Assembly: GCF_900141845.1 (NCBI RefSeq)
Contig: NZ_FQZB01000020.1
Location: forward strand, 1-64,000
Direction of reading: 5' to 3'
DNA: 64,000 bases
Origin: Clostridium cavendishii DSM 21758
Lineage (GTDB): Bacteria; Bacillota; Clostridia; Clostridiales; Clostridiaceae
In this document: positions 16,651 to 25,593 of the stretch, piece by piece
Numbering within the stretch: the first letter of the stretch is position 1
Layout of the letters: each line of letters opens with the position of its first letter
Position numbers and translations under genes: made by a program
The notes under the pieces: generated by a model
Seen by the model: the letters and a program-made list of their open reading frames with translations, nothing else
What the model was told of the DNA's origin: nothing
Database searches by the model: none

Positions 16651-16962
16651 ATGAATGATTTAAAGCTATGTCCTAAATTCGAAACAGCCTTTAGTCTATT
16701 AGGGAAAAGATGGACTGGACTTATATTAAAAGTTTTATTAGATGGGCCTAAAAGATTCTCTGAAATAAAAGCTGTCATCCCAGAGCTAAGTGATAAGATG
16801 TTAACAGAAAGATTCAAAGAATTAGAACTTAATGATATAGTTAAAAGAAATGTATACCCAGAAACCCCTGTACGTATAGAATATGAACTTACTGAAAAGG
16901 GTAAAGACTTAGAAGTTGTTATGGATAGCCTACAAAATTGGGCTTCTAAGTGGATAAAATAA
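16651..16962 (+). CDS. HxlR-family transcriptional regulator
   Basis: 103-residue winged-helix repressor of the HxlR/YodB/HypR family. CPKFETAFSLLGKRWTGLIL at the N-terminus contains the conserved family cysteine (C7), the redox-sensing residue in YodB and its relatives, followed by a helix-turn-helix (about 30-70) and the wing ETPVRIEYELT. It is divergent from the nitroreductase-dioxygenase pair, and probably represses that pair and itself through the palindrome in the shared 200-bp gap. AGAAGGTGAAA precedes the ATG. Quinones, diamide or aldehydes are the likely inducers by family analogy. Confidence 0.9.
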   Translation: MNDLKLCPKFETAFSLLGKRWTGLILKVLLDGPKRFSEIKAVIPELSDKMLTERFKELELNDIVKRNVYPETPVRIEYELTEKGKDLEVVMDSLQNWASKWIK

Positions 16963-16995
16963 TTAAGGTGTCTCAACATAATTGAGACACCTTAA
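16963..16995. terminator. Bidirectional terminator
   Basis: 14-bp stem TTAAGGTGTCTCAA / TTGAGACACCTTAA (16963-16976, 16982-16995), loop CATAA, between the convergent HxlR and kinase genes. Confidence 0.85.
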
Positions 16996-17014
16996 CTATT
17001 ATTAAATCAATTAA

Positions 17015-18238
17015 TTATTTCTTAGGTAATATAACTTTAAATATAGAACCCTTAGGTCTATTTTCTATACACATTATATTCCCTCCATGTTTTTTTACAA
17101 TCCAATATGCTATTGAAAGTCCTAAGCCTGAACCTCCAGTTTCTCTGGACCTTGCTTTATCCTCTCTAAAAAACCGTTCAAATATCCTTTGTCTATTTTC
17201 ACTTTTTACCCCTATTCCATCGTCTTCTATACAAAGAATAAATTCTGTTTTTGAATTGTTTACTATAACCTCTATAACACCATTACTATCTGTATATTTC
17301 ATAGCATTGTCTAAAAGAATTATAAGTAATTGTTTAATTCTATCCTTATCACAGTTTATAAACTCATCCCCGTTAAATTCTAACCTTACACTCTTTTCTT
17401 CAAGTTCACCTATTTCTTTATATGTTTCTACTATTTCATATATTAAAGCTTTAATATTAAGGTTCTCAATCTCAATTTCTGTTGAATTAGAATCAGCCCT
17501 TGCTAAAGTTAATAAACTTGAAACTAGTTTTGATAATCTTCTAGTTTCTGATAATGGCATACTTATATATTCTACCTTATCTATTATTTTTGAATTAGGT
17601 TCTTTAAGTAATGCTTCTAATTTTGTTTGAATTATAGTTAATGGTGTCCTTAATTCATGTGAAGCATTTTCAACAAACTGTCTTTGTTTTTCCCATGATT
17701 CTAATATAGGCTTCATGCTCTTTTCAGTTAAATAAAAACTAGCACCTATAGATAATATTATTATAAAAGTTCCTCCAAAAATAAGTATTGTAAAAAGCTT
17801 TTCTAATAACTTATTTTCTGAATTTGTGTTTATTAATAATTGAATAATATCATCTTTATTATTATCAGACCTTTTAAAACTTAAAGACCTAAAATAATAA
17901 TCTTCTATTTTCAAATCCTGTATTTTATCAAAATCAGTTGTTTTTAATTCTGAACTATTTTCCATTATAAACTCATTTGCAAAATCATAAGACTTAATAT
18001 TTCCTAAACTGTCTTTTGCAACAACTATTATTCTAGGATTTTGTTTTCCGCCTCCACCTTTTCCACCTTTTTTATGTTTAATCATTGTATCTTTATAATT
18101 CAAAAGTTCCTTATCTACACTTTCGTACTGATTACTAGATACAAACTTATAAATTATCAAACTAAAAATAGAAAATAAGACTATATAAATTATTATGTTT
18201 GTAGCTAATATAATAACTTTTTTCTTATTACCCCTCAT
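17015..18238 (-). CDS. Sensor histidine kinase with Gly/Lys-rich external loop
   Basis: 407 residues from the ATG at 18236-18238, which has AGAGGA at good distance; an upstream ATG would sit on top of that site. Two helices (about 8-32 and 148-170) frame an external domain with an unusual basic glycine run, HKKGGKGGGGKQNPR, at about 55-69. The phospho-His is about H194 in NASHELRTP; DNAMKYTD, DDGIGV and GGSGLGLSI form the ATPase domain. It overlaps the response regulator by 11 bases, so translation is coupled, and it is the last gene of a PadR-led operon. The loop could bind an anionic ligand, but that is only a guess. Confidence 0.88.
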   Translation of the reverse strand: MRGNKKKVIILATNIIIYIVLFSIFSLIIYKFVSSNQYESVDKELLNYKDTMIKHKKGGKGGGGKQNPRIIVVAKDSLGNIKSYDFANEFIMENSSELKTTDFDKIQDLKIEDYYFRSLSFKRSDNNKDDIIQLLINTNSENKLLEKLFTILIFGGTFIIILSIGASFYLTEKSMKPILESWEKQRQFVENASHELRTPLTIIQTKLEALLKEPNSKIIDKVEYISMPLSETRRLSKLVSSLLTLARADSNSTEIEIENLNIKALIYEIVETYKEIGELEEKSVRLEFNGDEFINCDKDRIKQLLIILLDNAMKYTDSNGVIEVIVNNSKTEFILCIEDDGIGVKSENRQRIFERFFREDKARSRETGGSGLGLSIAYWIVKKHGGNIMCIENRPKGSIFKVILPKK

Positions 18239-18914
18239 CTTGCACATCCTCTGATAAAATATACCCTACTCCCCTTATAGTTTTAATATATTTATCATAA
18301 CCTTTAGTCTTAAGTACTTTTCGCAAATTACTAGCATAAACCTCTACTACATTAACAGTAGTATCTGAATCAAATCCCCATATCCTATCAAAAATCTGTT
18401 CCTTTGTTAATATGACATCCTTGTTATTTATTAAATATTCCATGAGGTCAAATTGTTTACCCTTTAAAACTATATTACTACCATCTATAGTCATACTTCT
18501 TTTTGTTATATCTAATTCAAGCTCTAGAAACCTTATCTTGTTTTCCTTTAATATAGTTCCATTTCTCCTTAATATAGCTTCTATTCTAAGCAATAGCTCT
18601 TCTGAAAAAAATGGCTTTATTATATAATCATCTGCTCCAATCTTAAACCCTTTTATCTTATCATCAATTGAATCTTTTGCTGTTAAAAATAAAACTGGTG
18701 TAACTATTCCCTTTTCTCTTATAGATTTTAAAACTTCATATCCATCCATATTAGGCATCATTATATCTAAAATAATAACATCATATATATTTTGTAAAGC
18801 CAAATACAAGCCTTCTTCTCCATCACTAGCAAAGTCACATTCAAATAATCTTTTAATCGAATCTGCTATACTCTCTCTTAACAAATCATCATCTTCTACT
18901 ATTAAAGCCCTCAT
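18228..18914 (-). CDS. OmpR-family response regulator
   Basis: 228 residues with acidic EDDD at 7-10, phospho-acceptor D50 in IILDIMMPNMDG, Lys in DYIIKPF, and a C-terminal winged helix ending RGVGYIL. AGGAGATA precedes the ATG. It follows the membrane protein gene by 21 bases and overlaps the kinase, so all four genes from PadR onward probably share one transcript. Targets are unknown. Confidence 0.9.
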   Translation of the reverse strand: MRALIVEDDDLLRESIADSIKRLFECDFASDGEEGLYLALQNIYDVIILDIMMPNMDGYEVLKSIREKGIVTPVLFLTAKDSIDDKIKGFKIGADDYIIKPFFSEELLLRIEAILRRNGTILKENKIRFLELELDITKRSMTIDGSNIVLKGKQFDLMEYLINNKDVILTKEQIFDRIWGFDSDTTVNVVEVYASNLRKVLKTKGYDKYIKTIRGVGYILSEDVQDEG

Positions 18915-18935
18915 TAAAATATCTCCTCATTAAAA

Positions 18936-19637
18936 TTATATATTCTTATTTTTCCTAGAAAACATAGCAAATACAATAATGTAAGTTACCAAAACAAATA
19001 TTGCTACTGTTAAAACTACTAAATAATTCGGTATTGCTATCAATATAATATTTCTAAATTTTAAACCTATAACTACCATAATTCCTATCAAAGCTATATT
19101 TATAATCCACATTAAATAAAAACTTTTACTTTTTAAGATATTTCTTGATTGTTTTTTTTCATCTAGTCTTATAATCACTTTTATTATAATATATGCAAAA
19201 ATAACACTTATTATCGTATTTAAAATTGGTACCAATGTAAATGAATAATTTGTTTGTTCTAAGTTATCTAATGTTATTATTTTTACATCTTTTAATTTTA
19301 AAATAACATCTAATGCTATAAAGAAAAAAGCCATACCTAATCCTATTTGAATAAATTCTTTTACATTTTTTAAAAAATATAATTTATTATCATCTTTATA
19401 AGATTTTATAACTTCATCACAAAAAATCTTATAATCTCCGACTACTATATTTAAATCTTCTCCTCTTTCTTGTGCCCCTAGTAGGATATCTAAAATATCA
19501 TTAACAGCTTCTTCTCCATCATCCTGAGTAAGCTCACATTTTACATAAGCTATTATGTCTGTTACTAACTCACTATACTCTTTGTTTATTTTTTGACTAT
19601 TTTTATAGTTTAATTTTATTAACTCCTTAGTTTTCAT
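18936..19637 (-). CDS. Membrane protein with N-terminal PadR-partner (DUF1048-like) domain
   Basis: 233 residues from the ATG at 19635-19637, one base after the PadR stop and preceded by AAAGGGGCG. The first 100 residues are helical and end with GEDLNIVVGDYKIFCDEVI, a pattern seen in DUF1048/DUF1700-type proteins encoded beside PadR regulators; four hydrophobic segments follow (about 95-115, 128-155, 175-195, 200-225). In such pairs the membrane protein is usually the main target of PadR. Its molecular role is unknown and the family assignment is by pattern only. Confidence 0.65.
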   Translation of the reverse strand: MKTKELIKLNYKNSQKINKEYSELVTDIIAYVKCELTQDDGEEAVNDILDILLGAQERGEDLNIVVGDYKIFCDEVIKSYKDDNKLYFLKNVKEFIQIGLGMAFFFIALDVILKLKDVKIITLDNLEQTNYSFTLVPILNTIISVIFAYIIIKVIIRLDEKKQSRNILKSKSFYLMWIINIALIGIMVVIGLKFRNIILIAIPNYLVVLTVAIFVLVTYIIVFAMFSRKNKNI

Positions 19638-19638
19638 A

Positions 19639-19977
19639 TTAAACGCCCCTTTCATAATCAATAAAAATTTTTTCCACAAACCCCTTAAATTCTATCCACA
19701 CATCATAGAATTCCTCTAGATCTTTTTCCCCAAGCTCTGTTAATAAATAATACTTTCTCATAGGTCCAAAAGGTGATTCCTTCTTTATTGATTTTAATAA
19801 CCCCTTCTTTTCTATTCTTGTAAGAAGAGGATATATAGTACCTTCTGTACATTGGCCAAACCCATACTCTCTAAGTTCAGTAACTATCTCGTATCCATAC
19901 GCCTCGCCTTTATGCTTTATTATTTTTAATATGCATCCTTCCAAAACACCCTTTAGTAATTGTGATTTATCATTCAT
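19639..19977 (-). CDS. PadR-family transcriptional regulator
   Basis: 112 residues from the ATG at 19975-19977 with GGAGGT four bases away; an ATG four codons upstream lacks a site. The N-terminal winged helix carries the family motifs GYEIV (about 31-35) and EGTIYPLLTRIEKKGLL (about 48-64), followed by a short C-terminal dimerisation helix. It heads an operon with a membrane protein and a two-component system. Two direct 12-bp repeats (ACATAGTAGTTG) in the leader are good candidates for its operator, implying autorepression. Confidence 0.9.
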   Translation of the reverse strand: MNDKSQLLKGVLEGCILKIIKHKGEAYGYEIVTELREYGFGQCTEGTIYPLLTRIEKKGLLKSIKKESPFGPMRKYYLLTELGEKDLEEFYDVWIEFKGFVEKIFIDYERGV

Positions 19978-19999
19978 ACTTACCTCCATACTTTGTTTA

Positions 20000-20068
20000 A
20001 CATAGTAGTTGTTTTAAAAATTAAACTAGCTTATTATTAGCTAGTTATTATGTTATACATAGTAGTTG
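20000..20068. repeat. Paired 12-bp repeats in PadR operon leader
   Basis: ACATAGTAGTTG at 20000-20011 and again at 20057-20068, flanking the inverted repeat AACTAGC / GCTAGTT (20024-20030, 20040-20046). The distal copy lies at the expected transcription start. Probable PadR binding sites. Confidence 0.55.
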
Positions 20069-20073
20069 ATTTT

Positions 20074-20102
20074 AGTATAATATCAAGAAATCGTTATGTC
20101 AA
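20074..20102 (-). promoter_or_regulatory. SigA promoter of PadR operon
   Basis: Minus-strand TTGACA (20097-20102), 17 bp, TATACT (20074-20079): close to ideal. Start expected near 20066, inside the first 12-bp repeat. Confidence 0.75.
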
Positions 20103-20269
20103 TATTCTCTAAACAACTTATTTTTAATTTTTCATTTGAAAATCAAACTCATTTGTTGTAAAATAAAAACTGTTTGTACAACTAAAATATTTATAATATA
20201 ATTTTCTTAATTTCATTGTAACCATTTTCTACTTATTTAAAATATATATTTTTAAGGGGATAAAGTATT

Positions 20270-21730
20270 ATGTTCAAAAATCAAAAAATAGCTAAAACCA
20301 TTGAAGAAATTGAAAGCAATTTTAATTCTAATAATTTAGAAGGTCTTAAAAAGATTAACAAATTTAGCTCTAATAAATCAATAAAATTATCAGCTAATGT
20401 TATGAAAATTTTCAGAAGTATTTCACCTAAAATAACCAAACTAACAAAAGGAATTTTAGGTGTAGCTATTAAAGTAAGCACATTCAATGTACAACTATTA
20501 CATTTTTCTAAAGAATTAGAAAACTTATCTACAGAGTTAGAAAAAAACTCTGAAAACCTTTTTGATTCTATAGAAGAAACTAATAACAGTATGTCTGAAA
20601 TATCTACAGTAATGTATAAATCAGCAAATGAAATATCAAATGTATCACAAATGGCCAATTCAATATTTGATGACATAGATAAAAATGATGGCATTTTAAA
20701 TGAAATTAGTTCTATAAATTCTGATCTTTCTAATAATGCAAAATCTATAGAAGAAGATACTACTAATTTAAATAAGATAATAAATGAAATGAGAACTATA
20801 GTAAGTGGTATAGAAAGTGTCGCTTCTAATACAAACTTATTAGCCTTAAATGCTAGTATAGAAGCAGCAAGGGCTGGCGAACATGGTAAAGGTTTTGCAA
20901 TAGTCGCAGAAGAAGTTAGAAAACTTTCTGAGACTACTACTGAGCAATTAAACACGATGAAAAAATTTATGGAAACTATAGAGACAGCTTCACTTAAGAG
21001 TCTGGATAGTGTTTCCTTTACCTTAAAAAATATTGACTCCATTAATGAAAAAAGTTCTAACTTAAAGACTTCATTTTCAAAATCAAAAAATGATATTACA
21101 TATGTTATAAATGGTGTTCAAGAAATTGCAACAAAATCTGAGGAAATTGCAGCCTCAAGCGAAGAAATTTCTGCAGTAATGGATCTTATTAATAAAAATG
21201 CTGAAAACACCGTTGAAGCGTCTAAAAAGATTAGGGATAAATCTATTCTAGCTAAAAATATAGGTAATGATATAGGTGAAATAGAGTTAGAAATATCCGA
21301 TTTGGCTAAATTAAGTGGTGAAATAACTAAGGAAGAATATTTAAAAGTTTCAAAAGAAGACTTTCTTACAAATCTAGATAAAGCAATAGTTGCCCATACA
21401 AACTGGGTTGATAATTTACTATCTATGTCAAATGAAATGAAACTTAAACCAATTCAAATAAATGGACATCGTTGCGGATTTGGTCATTTTTATAATATCG
21501 TAAAACCTACTCACCCTCAAATAAAAGAAATTTGGGATAAAATAGATAGTATTCATCTAGATTTACATAATATAGGTGCTTTAGTAGAGGATAATATTAA
21601 AAATAACCAAGCCTCACAAGCACAAGAGAATAGCAAAAAAGCTAAGGGAAAATCTATCCAAATTATAACTATGTTAAACTCTATGAAAAATATTGCTATA
21701 AATTTAGGGGAAACTGAAACTATATTTTAA
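20270..21730 (+). CDS. Soluble methyl-accepting chemotaxis protein with C-terminal CZB domain
   Basis: 486 residues with no convincing membrane helix or periplasmic domain, so a cytoplasmic chemoreceptor. The signalling tip NLLALNASIEAARAGEHGKG (about 189-208) is intact inside a long coiled coil (about 80-330). The C-terminal domain has the chemoreceptor zinc-binding pattern: H376 in AHTNW, GHRCGFGHFY with C402 and H406, and H433 in HLDLHNIG. CZB receptors sense zinc or hypochlorite-type oxidants through the Zn-Cys centre. No chemotaxis genes are nearby. Plus-strand single gene, AAGGGGATAAAG site, terminator at 21736-21767. Confidence 0.9.
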   Translation: MFKNQKIAKTIEEIESNFNSNNLEGLKKINKFSSNKSIKLSANVMKIFRSISPKITKLTKGILGVAIKVSTFNVQLLHFSKELENLSTELEKNSENLFDSIEETNNSMSEISTVMYKSANEISNVSQMANSIFDDIDKNDGILNEISSINSDLSNNAKSIEEDTTNLNKIINEMRTIVSGIESVASNTNLLALNASIEAARAGEHGKGFAIVAEEVRKLSETTTEQLNTMKKFMETIETASLKSLDSVSFTLKNIDSINEKSSNLKTSFSKSKNDITYVINGVQEIATKSEEIAASSEEISAVMDLINKNAENTVEASKKIRDKSILAKNIGNDIGEIELEISDLAKLSGEITKEEYLKVSKEDFLTNLDKAIVAHTNWVDNLLSMSNEMKLKPIQINGHRCGFGHFYNIVKPTHPQIKEIWDKIDSIHLDLHNIGALVEDNIKNNQASQAQENSKKAKGKSIQIITMLNSMKNIAINLGETETIF

Positions 21731-21735
21731 TTTGA

Positions 21736-21767
21736 AAAGCAGGTGAATTTGAGCCATCACCTGCTTT
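21736..21767. terminator. Bidirectional terminator
   Basis: 11-bp stem AAAGCAGGTGA / TCACCTGCTTT (21736-21746, 21757-21767) between convergent genes, followed on the plus side by CTAAATTTATTTT. Confidence 0.8.
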
Positions 21768-21773
21768 CTAAAT

Positions 21774-23405
21774 TTATTTTACATCAATTATAATTTGATT
21801 TTTTCTATCTAAGCTATCCTTCTCCTCTTGTTCTAACCAAACTTTATACTCTTTACCTTTTTCTAATTTAAAAGTATATTTAACATCTTCATACTTTCCA
21901 ATTTCTTCATTACTAAGAGACCTTTTATCTCTTATGACATCATCATTTTGCTCATAAAAGTTTTTATCTATTTTTTCTTCTAAACTCCTATTTGGAGGTA
22001 CTAATAAAATCTCATATCCTCTTCTATAATTCTTAAACTCACCCTTATAATCCACTCTTAATGTTAATGTATTATCTTTATTTTCTACAGATTTAATCAA
22101 CATACTCATATTTTCGCCCTGTCTAAACTCTGCTCCAGCTTTAAAATCACTAATAGGCACTTCTATATACTTATCTTTAAAGATCTGTTCTTTTTGTTTA
22201 ATATCATTATCTCCATATGCTCTAACATTGTTTCTTGGAATAAATGTGATCTTTTTAGGTGTTTCTTTAAATCCTTTATATAAATCTATATTTTTACCAT
22301 TGCTTCCTGAACCACTTAATGGTATTGCCATTTCTCCTTTTTCATTTAGGAAATACCCCATTTGAAATCCAGTCATTTTATCTTCTACTTTTCTAAGTTT
22401 ATAGTATTTTTCTATTAATTCTTGATTTTCCTTTGTGTTATCAATTTTTTCTATAATACTATTAATTCTTTCTATAGACATTTGATGTGGATCTACTTTT
22501 TCATCTTTAAATTTACTTTCTATTTTCTTTTTTGCCTCTTCTAAATCTGCAAAAACTCTTGTATCCTTAGTAGCTAATACCTTCATTTCTATTGGTGTTA
22601 TTATAATTTTATCCAACGTATATTTATATCCTTCCACATCATATTCATGATTTACATTTATAACCTTAGTATCACCCATTAACTTTTCTTTTGATGTTTT
22701 AAACTTAAAGTTCCAAGGTCCCTTATTATATTTACCATCATGAAGATGTATTTCATTTATAGTCCAATCTATATTTATATCTTTATCAAGTTTTAAATCA
22801 GAAATATCATAATTATTTATTACTGCATATTTTTGCCCTCCATCTTTTATATCCTCTATCTTAACATCATCAATACGATCCTCATTATCTTTTCTCCAAT
22901 CGGTTTTGTCTCTTTTCATTATTTCTTTTCCGTTTATTTTCAATGAAGTATTTCTCATTTGAACACCCCACTGTAACTTTTCCTTACTTGTTACTGTATA
23001 AATGAACTTTAAACTCGATTCATCATATATAACACTTTCTAAACTTACTTCCATATTGTTTTTATTCTGAACTATATTTTTATTATCAGCATATTTTCCC
23101 ATATTACTATTAAAACTATATGCATTGTTTAAGTATTTAACTAGTGATCCTATACCTGGTATATTTTCCGCAAATGCAGGATTAATTGTTGCAAATCCTA
23201 AAAATCCAAAAATCAAACCTGCTGCTAAAGCGGTTCTTTTTACTATCTTTTTCTTTGAGTATAATTTCTTTTTTTCTACTTTTATATCTGTTTTTTCAAT
23301 AATTTCATATGCATTTTTAAGTTTCAAATCTATAGACTCAGGGATTTTTATATCTTCGTTATTTACTTTATCCTTTATAATCTTATCTATTAATTTATCT
23401 TCCAT
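21774..23405 (-). CDS. DUF4179 membrane protein, probable anti-sigma factor (copy 1)
   Basis: 543 residues. The first 50 are cytoplasmic and charged, a single helix follows (about 53-72, ending NPAFAENIPGIGSLVK), and the remainder is an extracellular beta-rich region of the DUF4179/DUF5643 type. The gene is 2 bases behind an ECF sigma factor, so it very probably binds that sigma through its N-terminus and releases it on an envelope signal. A GGAGGAGAG site precedes the ATG. Copy 2 (24125-25591) has the same plan and the same PGIGS junction. Direct anti-sigma activity is inferred from arrangement. Confidence 0.8.
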   Translation of the reverse strand: MEDKLIDKIIKDKVNNEDIKIPESIDLKLKNAYEIIEKTDIKVEKKKLYSKKKIVKRTALAAGLIFGFLGFATINPAFAENIPGIGSLVKYLNNAYSFNSNMGKYADNKNIVQNKNNMEVSLESVIYDESSLKFIYTVTSKEKLQWGVQMRNTSLKINGKEIMKRDKTDWRKDNEDRIDDVKIEDIKDGGQKYAVINNYDISDLKLDKDINIDWTINEIHLHDGKYNKGPWNFKFKTSKEKLMGDTKVINVNHEYDVEGYKYTLDKIIITPIEMKVLATKDTRVFADLEEAKKKIESKFKDEKVDPHQMSIERINSIIEKIDNTKENQELIEKYYKLRKVEDKMTGFQMGYFLNEKGEMAIPLSGSGSNGKNIDLYKGFKETPKKITFIPRNNVRAYGDNDIKQKEQIFKDKYIEVPISDFKAGAEFRQGENMSMLIKSVENKDNTLTLRVDYKGEFKNYRRGYEILLVPPNRSLEEKIDKNFYEQNDDVIRDKRSLSNEEIGKYEDVKYTFKLEKGKEYKVWLEQEEKDSLDRKNQIIIDVK

Positions 23406-23407
23406 AA

Positions 23408-23971
23408 CTATCTCTCCTCCCTTAATAGATTGAATAATTTTTTTCTTGCCCTAGATAATCTCGACTTAACCGTACCTTCTGGTATATCTAAGGTATTACT
23501 TATATCATTAATATTTAAATCATTATAATAATAAAGTATCACTACGTCCCTAAACTCTTCATCTAAGCTCTTGATAGCCTTTCTTACATGCTCAGTTTCA
23601 ACTTTATATTCATCAGTATAACTTGCATTTACAATAGCCTCTTCCGTGACTATATATTTCCCTTTACTTTTTAATATGTTGTGACATTCATTTACCATTA
23701 TTTTTAATAACCAACCTTTAAAACTATTTCTATTTTTAAGCTTTCCTATATTCTTAAAAGCTTTCACTACAGTTTCCTGCATGGCATCTCCTACATCTTC
23801 ATCACAACTTAAAAGACCTCTTCCTATCTTATACATATCTAATTTGTATTTTTCAATAAGGTTTATAAACGCTGTTTTATCTCCATTAATAGCTAAAGTA
23901 ATCTCATCTATTATTAAATCATCATTTTTCATACTTTCTTCCTCGTAGTACATATTTTTTACATACTCCAT
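23408..23971 (-). CDS. ECF RNA polymerase sigma factor (copy 1)
   Basis: 187-residue sigma-70 family factor with only regions 2 and 4: region 2 with DVGDAMQETVVKAFKNI (about 60-76), region 4 with the helix-turn-helix LNINDISNTLDIPEGTVKSR (about 151-170). The ATG at 23969-23971 has AAAGGAGTGATG; an internal ATG at 23932 with GAGGAAG would give a more usual N-terminus and remains possible. Preceded by an ECF-type promoter (24001-24028), consistent with autoregulation, and followed by its DUF4179 partner. Confidence 0.9.
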   Translation of the reverse strand: MEYVKNMYYEEESMKNDDLIIDEITLAINGDKTAFINLIEKYKLDMYKIGRGLLSCDEDVGDAMQETVVKAFKNIGKLKNRNSFKGWLLKIMVNECHNILKSKGKYIVTEEAIVNASYTDEYKVETEHVRKAIKSLDEEFRDVVILYYYNDLNINDISNTLDIPEGTVKSRLSRARKKLFNLLREER

Positions 23972-24000
23972 ATCATCACTCCTTTGCCATATTCATCTAT

Positions 24001-24028
24001 AAGACATAAGAAAATGATTTTTGGTTCC
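24001..24028 (-). promoter_or_regulatory. ECF-type promoter of sigma copy 1
   Basis: Minus-strand -35 GGAACC (24023-24028), 16 bp, -10 TGTCTT (24001-24006). The AAC core at -35 is the hallmark of ECF promoters. The promoter of copy 2 has AAC and TGTCTA at the same distance. Confidence 0.55.
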
Positions 24029-24062
24029 CACTTTTTATTAAATTATATCTTAATTTAATAAA

Positions 24063-24109
24063 CAAAAAAAAGAATTAAACAAAATCCTGCTAGAATCTGT
24101 CTAACTCTT
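24063..24109 (-). terminator. Terminator of sigma/DUF4179 copy 2
   Basis: 12-bp stem with G-U pairs (24098-24109 with 24070-24081) and a run of seven T (24063-24069) on the minus strand, separating the two tandem sigma units. Confidence 0.7.
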
Positions 24110-24124
24110 TTCAATTTAACAAAT

Positions 24125-25591
24125 TTATTTTAAATTTATATCAAGCTTATATTTATCATCAACAACAGGATCTTTTATCATTGGTAATGCTATTTTATAC
24201 TTTTTCTTATTATCTATAGGTGATAGTTTTATACTTACTATATTATTCTTAGTATCTTCTAAAATAGCTGCTTCTCCATCCTCAGCTCTCTCCACATCAT
24301 TAAAATCCTCATCTAATAAAACAACTGAATTAACAAAGTCATATTTATAATATCCTTCAAGTTTAAATGTTAATTTTGTATATTTATCTGTTGAATCTAT
24401 TCCTTTTATTATAGCTTTACTCTTATCTCCCAGAACTATTTCTTGATTAATAAGTTCGTTTAACGGTTTAAAGTCTTTATTTTTGTCTATCTTGTATATA
24501 TGAGTTACTTCATTATAAGCGTATCCATCCTTTTTTTCCTTATCTGTAGCAGGTCTGGATTTTTGTACAATCTCTTGGGGAGTATTTTTAAAATCATTAT
24601 TATTTATAGTACATTGTAATATGTCATAAGATATATTATTAACTTCTTTTCCTCGGGTTCCCCACGTATTAAATAAAGGTATTAGTGTTATTCTTTTAAA
24701 ATCTTTTACATCACTTAATATTGATAGTTTAATATCATACTCCTTATCAGTAGAACATGAAGAGTTTTGTCTAGTTATTAAAATATTTCCTTTTTCATCT
24801 AATACTAAATAATCTTCTATCCCTGTTCTTTTACTATTATTAACTTCATCATAGGTACCTTTTATATTAATACTATTACCTAGTGAACTAACTACTATAT
24901 TTTGTACCTCTAAAGTACTATTAGGTATTTTTATTTTTTTATTTATATTTATAACTTTAGAGTTTGTTTCCTTATTTTTGTTTACTTTAAATTTAAAATC
25001 CCATTTACCTTTTTTATCTCCAACATATGCTATATTCCAATCAAGATTTATGTCTTTATCTATTTTTAAATCAGATATATTAGCATAAGTTACTACCATT
25101 AAACTTCCATCTTCAAGTTTTTTTTGTTTATCACTATGAGTATTAACCTCTTGATTGTTTAACTTCATACTACTCATTATTCCTTCATCTTGTTTTAAAT
25201 CTTTTCCTTCTATTAAAGCTGTTATTGCTAAAGAATTATCATCTATTGTAACTTGATCAACATTTATTTTTATTCCATTATCTTCAACTGTTTGATTAAT
25301 ATTAGTAGCGTATTTTTCAAACTTATCAATAGGCTCTCCCATATTTCCATGTGTAATTTGCTTAAATATAGAACCTATACCTGGTAAAGCCTCAACTAAT
25401 TGTGGGTTAGTAAACCCAATAACTGAAATCATAGCTACTGCAATTCCAGATACTGCCACTATCTTTTTATATTTAAACTTTCCCTTTCTTTTAATTTTTT
25501 CTTCCTTTCCTCTTTTAATTCCCTTTTCTATAGCAAGGTTTATTTCACTTGGAATCTCTATACTTTTTTTAAAGTCATCTATATTATTCAT
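24125..25591 (-). CDS. DUF4179 membrane protein, probable anti-sigma factor (copy 2)
   Basis: 488 residues with the same plan as copy 1: charged cytoplasmic N-terminus, one helix at about 45-63, then PQLVEALPGIGSIFK and an extracellular region with DUF4179-like repeats of Ile/Val strands. It starts 2 bases after the stop of its ECF sigma and ends at a terminator, so the pair is an independent unit. The extracellular halves of the two copies have diverged strongly, suggesting different signals, while the N-terminal sigma-binding parts are alike in size. Confidence 0.78.
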   Translation of the reverse strand: MNNIDDFKKSIEIPSEINLAIEKGIKRGKEEKIKRKGKFKYKKIVAVSGIAVAMISVIGFTNPQLVEALPGIGSIFKQITHGNMGEPIDKFEKYATNINQTVEDNGIKINVDQVTIDDNSLAITALIEGKDLKQDEGIMSSMKLNNQEVNTHSDKQKKLEDGSLMVVTYANISDLKIDKDINLDWNIAYVGDKKGKWDFKFKVNKNKETNSKVININKKIKIPNSTLEVQNIVVSSLGNSINIKGTYDEVNNSKRTGIEDYLVLDEKGNILITRQNSSCSTDKEYDIKLSILSDVKDFKRITLIPLFNTWGTRGKEVNNISYDILQCTINNNDFKNTPQEIVQKSRPATDKEKKDGYAYNEVTHIYKIDKNKDFKPLNELINQEIVLGDKSKAIIKGIDSTDKYTKLTFKLEGYYKYDFVNSVVLLDEDFNDVERAEDGEAAILEDTKNNIVSIKLSPIDNKKKYKIALPMIKDPVVDDKYKLDINLK

Positions 25592-25593
25592 AA

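Noticed and set aside
20281..21042. 253-codon open frame on the minus strand opposite the chemoreceptor gene
   Set aside because: Exact antisense of a conserved MCP domain; composition is Ser/Leu/Phe-rich shadow coding, with no SD.
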